From Zhengella sedimenti (lineage in GTDB: Bacteria; Pseudomonadota; Alphaproteobacteria; Rhizobiales; Rhizobiaceae), in assembly GCF_046506625.1 (NCBI RefSeq), contig NZ_JBKFFP010000001.1, forward strand, positions 992,001 through 1,056,000: DNA of 64,000 bases, in the 5' to 3' direction. Shown here piece by piece: positions 58,300 to 64,000 of this stretch (the stretch's first letter is position 1; every line of letters starts with the position of its first letter). The notes below the pieces were generated by a model, which did not search any database, had not been told where the DNA came from, and saw only the letters and a program-made list of their open reading frames with translations. A program made the position numbers and the translations under genes.

Positions 58300-59190
58300 G
58301 TGGTACGCGCGACATTCATCGGGTTTCTCGCCGTCGTGCTGTGGGCGCTGCTGGCGCTGTTTACCGATGCGTCCGGAGCCGTGCCGCCTTTCCAGCTTGC
58401 CGCGATGAGCTTCGCCATCGGCGCCCTTGTCGGGCTCGCGGCCATTCTCCTGCGCGGTAAGTCCTTGTCGGCGCTAAAGGCCGACGGCCGCGCCTGGGCT
58501 GTCGGGGTGATCGGGCTGTTCGGCTACCACTTCTTCTATTTCACCGCGCTACGGAACGCGCCGGCCGTCGATGCCAGCCTGATCGCCTATCTCTGGCCGC
58601 TGTTCATCGTGGCAGGGTCCGCGCTGATGCCGGGCGAGCGGCTGCGCGTCCATCATGTCGCCGGCACGCTGATGGGGCTTGCCGGCACCGCGCTGATCGT
58701 CACCAAGGGCAAGGGCCTCTCCTTTGATCCGGCCTATGGATTCGGCTATGCCATGGCTTTCGTCTGCGCCTTCCTGTGGTCGGGCTATTCGCTGCTGTCG
58801 CGGCGCCTGGCCGATGTGCCGAGCGATGCGGTGACCGGTTTCTGCGCGGCGACGGCGGTGCTGGCGCTCGGATGTCATCTGGCGCTGGAGGAAACGGTGT
58901 GGCCGGCGACCACGCTGGAATGGCTCGCCGTGCTGGGGCTCGGCCTCGGACCAGTGGGCGCGGCCTTCTACTTCTGGGATCACGGGGTCAAGCAGGGCAA
59001 TATCCAGGTTCTCGGCGCGTCCAGCTATGGCGCGCCGCTCTTCTCCACGCTGGTGCTGATCGCCGCCGGCTTCGCCGAGGCGACGGGCATCGTGCTCGCG
59101 GCCTGCCTGCTGATCACCGGGGGCGCCATACTGGCTGCCTGGCCGATGCTGACGAGCGGCAACACGGCTGCAGATGGGGCATCGCCGTGA
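58300..59190 (+). CDS. EamA/DMT-family transporter
   Basis: This 296-residue membrane protein has about ten transmembrane helices in two EamA repeats (LIAYLWPLFIVAGSAL; GASSYGAPLFSTLVLIAAG). DMT carriers export metabolites or amino-acid-like compounds; substrate unknown. GTG 58300 has GGGAGGG seven bases upstream. The stop overlaps the start of a lysoplasmalogenase-like gene (GTGA), so the two are co-transcribed. Confidence 0.88.
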   Translation: MVRATFIGFLAVVLWALLALFTDASGAVPPFQLAAMSFAIGALVGLAAILLRGKSLSALKADGRAWAVGVIGLFGYHFFYFTALRNAPAVDASLIAYLWPLFIVAGSALMPGERLRVHHVAGTLMGLAGTALIVTKGKGLSFDPAYGFGYAMAFVCAFLWSGYSLLSRRLADVPSDAVTGFCAATAVLALGCHLALEETVWPATTLEWLAVLGLGLGPVGAAFYFWDHGVKQGNIQVLGASSYGAPLFSTLVLIAAGFAEATGIVLAACLLITGGAILAAWPMLTSGNTAADGASP

Positions 59191-59873
59191 GCCTGCTGTC
59201 ATGGCCCGGCGGGCTTGCGGAAACCGCCAACGGCCTGCTGTTGCTGTCGGCCGTCGCGGCGGCGCTCTATGCCCTGCTGCTGCCGCAGCCGGTGTCCTGG
59301 CGGCGCACGGCGGTCAAGACGCTTTCGACCGGCCTGCTGGCGCTGATCGCGTGGCATGTGGGCGGGCCCTGGCTGCTGGTCGCGGGGCTGGCACTATCCG
59401 CACTCGGCGATTTCTTTCTCGCCCATCACGACGACCGGTCCTTCATGGCCGGTCTCGGCGCCTTCCTCGCCGCGCATCTTGTCTTCGTGGCGCTGTTTGC
59501 ACTGCATGATCCCGCAGCCGGATCGGCGCTGCCGGTCACAGTCCTGCCGCTCTCCGTGGCGCTTGTCCTTATCCTTGCAACGGCGGGATGGGCGCTGTTC
59601 CTGGCCTTGCGGCTGATGCCGGCGCTCAAGAAGCCGATGCGCGGGCCGGTGGCCGTCTATGTCGCGGCCATCGTCGCCATGGCAGGGGCGGCCTTCCTGT
59701 TCCAGGCGCCGGGCGTCGTGGCGGGGGCGCTGCTCTTCGTGGCCTCCGATTCGGTGCTGGCCATCGAGCGGTTCCTGATGCGCGAGGACGATCCGCGCCA
59801 GTGCGCGGCGCACCTCTTCGTGTGGATCACCTACTACCTCGCGCAGGCGGCCTTTCTGATTGCGCTGACCTGA
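59187..59873 (+). CDS. YhhN-family (lysoplasmalogenase-like) membrane protein
   Basis: This 228-residue protein has about eight transmembrane helices. It resembles YhhN/TMEM86, whose animal members hydrolyse lysoplasmalogens; LLVAGLALSALGDFFLAHHDD and LFVASDSVLAIERFLM are the hallmark segments. A bacterial role in membrane lipid turnover is inferred. GTG 59187 overlaps the EamA stop. Confidence 0.85.
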   Translation: MSLLSWPGGLAETANGLLLLSAVAAALYALLLPQPVSWRRTAVKTLSTGLLALIAWHVGGPWLLVAGLALSALGDFFLAHHDDRSFMAGLGAFLAAHLVFVALFALHDPAAGSALPVTVLPLSVALVLILATAGWALFLALRLMPALKKPMRGPVAVYVAAIVAMAGAAFLFQAPGVVAGALLFVASDSVLAIERFLMREDDPRQCAAHLFVWITYYLAQAAFLIALT

Positions 59874-59899
59874 TCGGGTGGGGCTCCGCCGGACAAGGT

Positions 59900-60667
59900 T
59901 CAGGCCTTGTCCTTGCGGGCACGGATTTCGCCCAGCACTTCCCAGTCTTCGGCGTCCTGCATGCCCAGATGCGCGCGGATGGCGGGATCACCCCAGCGCA
60001 GGAACGGATTGGTCTGCAATTCCAGGCCGATGGTCGTCGGCAATGTGGGCTTGTCCTCGGCGCGCAGGGCCTCGATTTCCTTCAGGCGGCTCGCCAGGGC
60101 GGCATTGTCCGGGTCCACCGTCACGGCGAAACGGGCATTGGCGAGCGTGTATTCATGGCCGCAATAGACGGCGGTTTCCGGCGGCAGGGCCGCCAGTTTC
60201 GACAGGGACGCGAACATCTCGCGCGGGCCGCGCTCGAACAGGCGGCCGCAGCCGAGGGCAAACAGCGTGTCGGCGGTGAAGACGACCCGGTCATCGGGGA
60301 AATGGTAGCAGACATGGCCGGCGGTATGGCCGGGCGTGGAAATCACCTCGACGGCATGGCCTGCCCAGTCGAAGCGGTCGCCGTCGCCGACAAGACGGTC
60401 GAGCCCGTCGATCCGGTCTGCCTCCGCGGCCGGGCCGATCACCTCGCAGCCATAGGCCGCCTTCAGCGGCGCGATGGCCTCGACGTGGTCGCCGTGATGA
60501 TGGGTGACGAGGATATGCGTCAGGGTCCAGCCCTTGCGGGCAAGCTGCTCGCGGATCGGCGTGTTTTCCGGCGCGTCGATGGCGGCGGTGGCCCCGGTGT
60601 CCGGATCGTGGACCAGGACACAGAAGTTGTCGCTGCGGCACATGAACTGTTCGATCTGCAATGGCAT
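59900..60667 (-). CDS. gloB: Hydroxyacylglutathione hydrolase (glyoxalase II)
   Basis: This 255-residue metallo-beta-lactamase-fold enzyme hydrolyses S-lactoylglutathione to lactate. The zinc motif THHHGDH spans residues 55-61, followed by GHTAGHVCY, ADTLFALGCGRLFE and GHEYTLANARFA. ATG 60667 has GGGAG seven bases upstream; TTG 60673 is unlikely. It diverges from a methyltransferase gene. Confidence 0.94.
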   Translation of the reverse strand: MPLQIEQFMCRSDNFCVLVHDPDTGATAAIDAPENTPIREQLARKGWTLTHILVTHHHGDHVEAIAPLKAAYGCEVIGPAAEADRIDGLDRLVGDGDRFDWAGHAVEVISTPGHTAGHVCYHFPDDRVVFTADTLFALGCGRLFERGPREMFASLSKLAALPPETAVYCGHEYTLANARFAVTVDPDNAALASRLKEIEALRAEDKPTLPTTIGLELQTNPFLRWGDPAIRAHLGMQDAEDWEVLGEIRARKDKA

Positions 60668-60770
60668 CTTCAATCTCCCTTGCTTTGGGACCGAGCCTAT
60701 TGGAGGCGTGGCGGATTGTCACTTGCCAAGCCCGGTTGCGCTCGACGTCCGGCATGCTACCGTCCCGTCC

Positions 60771-61547
60771 ATGTATGGCGACATCGTCGATTTGCGAACC
60801 TTTTATGCCTCGACGCTCGGCCGGCTGGCGGAACGGTCCATCGCCCGCGCGCTGACGGCGGTCTGGCAGCCGCTGGCCAATGAGCGTCTTGTCGGGCTGG
60901 GCTATGCGCTGCCGTGGCTGGACCGGTTCTCGCCCGACACCGAGCGCACCTTCGCCTTCATGCCGGCCGGACAGGGCGCGGTGAACTGGCCGGCGGAAGG
61001 ACCGGGCGCGGCGGCGCTGGTCTTCGACGAGGAACTGCCGCTGCCCGACAGTTCGGTCGACCGGCTGCTGATGGTCCACCTGCTGGAGCATTCGGAAAAT
61101 CCCCGCGAAACGCTGACGGAGGCCTGGCGGGTGCTGGCGCCAGGCGGCCGGCTGGTGGTGGTGGTGCCGAACCGGCGCGGCATCTGGGCGCGGTTCGAGC
61201 ATACGCCCTTCGGTTCCGGGCGGCCGTTCTCGCGCGGTCAGGTGACCATGCTGCTGCGCGATGCCAATTTCACGCCCGGCGCCTTTGCCGACGCGCTGTT
61301 CTTTCCACCGTTGCGCAAGCGGTGGCTGATCCGCGCCGCGCCATCGCTGGAACAGGCGGGCCGGCGCATCTGGCCGGTCTTCGCCGGGGTCGTGGTGGTG
61401 GAAGCGCAGAAACGGCTCTACCAGGGCCGGCCGGTCGCGCAGCGGGCCTCGCGCCGCGTCTTCGTGCCGGTGTTGGCGCCGCAAGCGGCATCGCGGGTGC
61501 GCCGCGACGGAAACGAAAACCGGGCGGGGCGCCGCGGCCCCGTGTGA
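60771..61547 (+). CDS. Class I SAM-dependent methyltransferase
   Basis: This 258-residue protein has a methyltransferase-11-type fold but without the classic glycine-rich motif near residue 50; SVDRLLMVHLLEHSENPRETLTEAWRVLAPGGRLVVVVPN around residues 85-130 is the best part. Substrate unknown. Neighbouring rhizobia place it beside gloB. The ATG at 60771 lacks a clear Shine-Dalgarno, and the basic tail (RRDGNENRAGRRGPV) is likely disordered. Confidence 0.8.
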   Translation: MYGDIVDLRTFYASTLGRLAERSIARALTAVWQPLANERLVGLGYALPWLDRFSPDTERTFAFMPAGQGAVNWPAEGPGAAALVFDEELPLPDSSVDRLLMVHLLEHSENPRETLTEAWRVLAPGGRLVVVVPNRRGIWARFEHTPFGSGRPFSRGQVTMLLRDANFTPGAFADALFFPPLRKRWLIRAAPSLEQAGRRIWPVFAGVVVVEAQKRLYQGRPVAQRASRRVFVPVLAPQAASRVRRDGNENRAGRRGPV

Positions 61548-61641
61548 CCCGACCGCCTCGACATTTTGCCTTGCGGGCTGTATGTCGGCTCGCGGTCGCC
61601 TGTGCGCGGCCAAGCCAATCTTCACCCAAGGGTTTCCCGTC

Positions 61642-62754
61642 ATGGACAAGAGCGCCAATTCCACCCGTCCCGTGCCCAATCCAGGCGTGATGGACATCGC
61701 CGCCTACGTGCCGGGCCGCGAGTCCGTGCACGGGGTCGAGAAGGTCTACAAGCTTTCCTCCAACGAGACGCCGCTCGGCTGCTCCCCGAAAGTGCGCGAG
61801 GCCATCGAGGGTTCGCTGTCCCGGCTGGAAATCTATCCCGACGGCCAGTCGGAAGACCTGCGCCAGGCAATCGCCGAGGTGCATGGCCTGAATCCGGCCA
61901 ACATCGTCTGCTCGAACGGATCGGACGAGTTGCTGGGCCTGCTGGCCCATGTCTATCTCGGCGAGGGCGACGAGGCGATCTATACCGAGCACGGTTTCCT
62001 GGTTTACCGCATCCAGATCCTGGCCAATGGCGCGACGCCGGTCGTGGCGGCGGAAAAGGAGGAGACGGCGGACGTGGACGCCATCCTCGCCTGCGTGACC
62101 GGGCGCACCAGGATGGTGTTCCTGGCCAATCCGAACAATCCGACCGGCACCTACATTCCCTATGAAGAGGTCAAGCGCCTGCGCGCTTCGCTGCCGTCGC
62201 ACGTGCTGCTCGTGCTCGACGCGGCCTATGCCGAATATGTGCGCCGCAACGACTACGAGGCGGGGATGGAACTGGTCGCCAACAATGACAACACGGTCAT
62301 GACGCGGACCTTTTCCAAGATCTACGGGCTGGCAGGCCTCAGGATCGGCTGGATGTATGCGCCCGCCCATGTCTGCGACGCCATCAACCGCGTGCGCGGG
62401 CCGTTCAATGTCAACGCATTGGCGATCAAGGCCGGCGCGGCGGCCATCCGCGACCGTGGCTTCATCGAGGCGGCGGTGTCGCACAATGACGAATGGCTGG
62501 CGCGGCTGACGGAGGCCTTCACCGGGCTTGGCCTGCGCGTCACGCCATCGGTCGGCAATTTCGTGCTGGTGCATTTCCCCGAGGACGATCCGGTGCATAC
62601 GGCGGAAGCCGCCGACGCCTTCCTGTGCGCGCGCGGTTACGTGCTGCGCCGGGTGACCGGCTATGGCTTTCCCAATGCGCTGCGCATGAGCATCGGCACG
62701 GCCGAGGCGAATGAAGGCGTGATCGCGGCGCTGACCGAATTCCTGAAAGGATAG
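61642..62754 (+). CDS. hisC: Histidinol-phosphate/aromatic aminotransferase
   Basis: This 370-residue PLP enzyme of fold type I transfers amino groups for histidine or for phenylalanine and tyrosine. The PLP lysine is K226 (TFSKIYGLAGLRIG, with R234); NPNNPTGT and D193 bind the cofactor. ATG 61642 (MDKSANSTRP) has AAGGG about nine bases upstream. Because tyrC follows 4 bp later, it may act mainly on aromatic keto acids (hisC2-type). The family is known to be bifunctional. Confidence 0.92.
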   Translation: MDKSANSTRPVPNPGVMDIAAYVPGRESVHGVEKVYKLSSNETPLGCSPKVREAIEGSLSRLEIYPDGQSEDLRQAIAEVHGLNPANIVCSNGSDELLGLLAHVYLGEGDEAIYTEHGFLVYRIQILANGATPVVAAEKEETADVDAILACVTGRTRMVFLANPNNPTGTYIPYEEVKRLRASLPSHVLLVLDAAYAEYVRRNDYEAGMELVANNDNTVMTRTFSKIYGLAGLRIGWMYAPAHVCDAINRVRGPFNVNALAIKAGAAAIRDRGFIEAAVSHNDEWLARLTEAFTGLGLRVTPSVGNFVLVHFPEDDPVHTAEAADAFLCARGYVLRRVTGYGFPNALRMSIGTAEANEGVIAALTEFLKG

Positions 62755-62758
62755 GATC

Positions 62759-63718
62759 GTGTCCGGCATGAACGGCAAGACCGGGGCGGGCGCGCCGATG
62801 TTCGCGCGCATCGCGCTGATCGGCATCGGGCTCATCGGTTCCTCGCTGGCCCACGTGATCCGGCGCGAGGGACTGGCCGGCGAGATCGTCGTGTCGAGCC
62901 GAAGCGCGGATACGCTTGCAAGGGCGCAAGAGCTTGCGCTTGGCGACCGCCATGTGGCCGATGCGGGGGATGCGGTGCGCGGCGCGGATCTCGTCATCGT
63001 CTCGGTGCCCGTCGGGGCGTCGGGAGCGGTGGCGAAAGCCATCGCGGGTGCACTCGAACCGGGCGCCATCCTCACCGATGTGGGCTCGACGAAGCGCTCC
63101 GTCATCGAACAGATGGCGCCGCATGTGCCGGAGGGCGTGCATTTCATTCCCGGCCATCCGATCGCCGGCACGGAACGCTCGGGCCCGGATGCCGGTTTCG
63201 CGGAGCTCTTCGAGGGCCGCTGGTGCATCCTGACCCCGGTCGAGGATACGGAGGCGGGCGCACTGGACCGTCTGCGCCTGTTCTGGGAAGCCTGCGGCTC
63301 GCGCGTCGACATCATGGATGCCGACCACCACGACCGGGTGCTGGCCATCGTCTCGCATCTGCCGCACATCATCGCCTACAACATCGTTGGCACCGCCGAC
63401 GACCTGGAGACGGTGACCAAGTCCGAGGTGATCAAGTATTCCGCCTCCGGCTTCCGGGATTTCACGCGCCTTGCTGCGTCCGATCCGACCATGTGGCGCG
63501 ATGTCTGCCTGCACAACAAGGACGCGATCCTCGAAATGCTGGCGCGGTTTTCCGAAGACCTGTCGGCGCTGCAACGGGCGATCCGCTGGGGCGATGGCGA
63601 CAAGCTGTTCGACCTGTTCACGCGCACCCGCGCCATCCGCCGTTCGATCATCGAGGCCGGGCAGGATACGGCGGAGCCGGATTTCGGCCGCCACGCCGAC
63701 CACGCCCACAAGGCCTGA
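62759..63718 (+). CDS. tyrC: Prephenate/arogenate dehydrogenase
   Basis: This 319-residue dehydrogenase starts with the Rossmann motif GIGLIGSSL (about residue 20) and makes 4-hydroxyphenylpyruvate or tyrosine. PGHPIAGTERSGPDAG and the catalytic His in VSHLPHIIAYNIVG are seen. GTG 62759 is the likely start with AGGAT upstream; ATG 62768 is possible. It follows hisC, a usual rhizobial order. Prephenate and arogenate use cannot be told apart from sequence. Confidence 0.93.
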   Translation: MSGMNGKTGAGAPMFARIALIGIGLIGSSLAHVIRREGLAGEIVVSSRSADTLARAQELALGDRHVADAGDAVRGADLVIVSVPVGASGAVAKAIAGALEPGAILTDVGSTKRSVIEQMAPHVPEGVHFIPGHPIAGTERSGPDAGFAELFEGRWCILTPVEDTEAGALDRLRLFWEACGSRVDIMDADHHDRVLAIVSHLPHIIAYNIVGTADDLETVTKSEVIKYSASGFRDFTRLAASDPTMWRDVCLHNKDAILEMLARFSEDLSALQRAIRWGDGDKLFDLFTRTRAIRRSIIEAGQDTAEPDFGRHADHAHKA

Positions 63719-63727
63719 GCCATCCTC

Positions 63728-64000
63728 TCAGGGCAGGCGCGGCAGCGGCTGCAGCCGGAAGAAGCCGAGCGATGGGACGCCATCGCTCACGCGGACGGGT
63801 ATCGCCGGGCCGCCATTCCCGCCGCCAAGGGCCGTCAGCGCGGCGAGCGCGCTGCCGATCGTCTTTTCCTCCCGCGGATAGAGCCGTTTGGCCAGGGCGG
63901 CCAGTTCGGCCGGATTGCGCAGCGTCAGCGTGAAGTCGCCGTTCAGCCGGCCCTCGCCATCCACGCTGAAAGGGCCGGTGAGGCGCGCGCCCGAGGAGCC
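63728..64000 (-). CDS. DUF2125 domain protein (N-terminal part outside the window)
   Basis: Only the last 90 codons are seen; the frame is open to the edge without a start. The end is GFFRLQPLPRLP, a conserved finish of the DUF2125 family, preceded by GEGRLNGDFTLTLRNPAEL. These are usually exported rhizobial proteins of unknown function, convergent with tyrC. The codon phase is continuous through 64000. Confidence 0.8.
   Translation of the reverse strand, partial: GSSGARLTGPFSVDGEGRLNGDFTLTLRNPAELAALAKRLYPREEKTIGSALAALTALGGGNGGPAIPVRVSDGVPSLGFFRLQPLPRLP

Overview
This is a GC-rich window from an alphaproteobacterium, most likely a member of the Hyphomicrobiales (Rhizobiales), Phyllobacteriaceae-like. 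That placement is inferred from the gene content and order: aroK-aroB-CNNM/CBS protein, a BolA protein, a J-domain protein, cobS-cobT, rpmB next to a DUF3108 protein, a DUF2125 protein beside tyrC and hisC, and an asnO-ngg-M42 osmoprotectant cluster. I see no integrase, transposase, insertion sequence, CRISPR array or rRNA. No stretch longer than 300 bases lacks a gene. The longest gaps (57219-57453, 12961-13178, 15827-16031) hold promoters or candidate operators.

Positions 1-35251 form a dense catabolic region. It starts with a phthalate-type set: a Rieske oxygenase going right, and its reductase, a dihydrodiol-dehydrogenase-like protein and a 4,5-dihydroxyphthalate-decarboxylase-like protein going left. 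The promoter gap between them carries two identical 14-bp operator-like sites. Next come a CoA-transferase/acyl-CoA dehydrogenase pair with a divergent LysR regulator, and two divergent operons. Each of those operons contains a 3-ketosteroid-dehydrogenase-like flavoprotein, and they share an IclR regulator. A ten-gene run follows at 16032-26504: a shikimate-dehydrogenase paralogue, a complete branched-chain-type ABC importer, an acyl-CoA dehydrogenase with Asp at the usual Glu position, a fused CoA-transferase, a type II dehydroquinase paralogue lacking two binding residues, and a QuiC-type 3-dehydroshikimate dehydratase. Phthalate and quinate/shikimate routes both normally end at protocatechuate, but no protocatechuate dioxygenase is present here.

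Positions 26524-35251 hold an RpiR regulator diverging from an operon of an N-formylglutamate-amidohydrolase-like hydrolase, a three-part TRAP transporter, a glutamine-synthetase-like ligase, an aldehyde dehydrogenase and an iron alcohol dehydrogenase. The parts would fit uptake and gamma-glutamylation of an amino alcohol, oxidation of its alcohol end, and release of the product. A tRNA-Arg(CCT) gene at 35314-35390 has its 3' end facing this accessory region and separates it from the rest.

Positions 35487-64000 are mostly core or housekeeping: the N-acetylglutaminylglutamine amide osmolyte cluster, an M20 amidohydrolase, a D,D-carboxypeptidase with a COG0523 metal-chaperone GTPase, TusA and an L,D-transpeptidase, accA, xerD, aroK, aroB, a CNNM/CBS protein, BolA, cobST, a queuosine-precursor transporter with a candidate preQ1 riboswitch-like leader, rpmB, several membrane proteins, gloB, a methyltransferase, hisC, tyrC and a partial DUF2125 gene. 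Both window ends cut genes.
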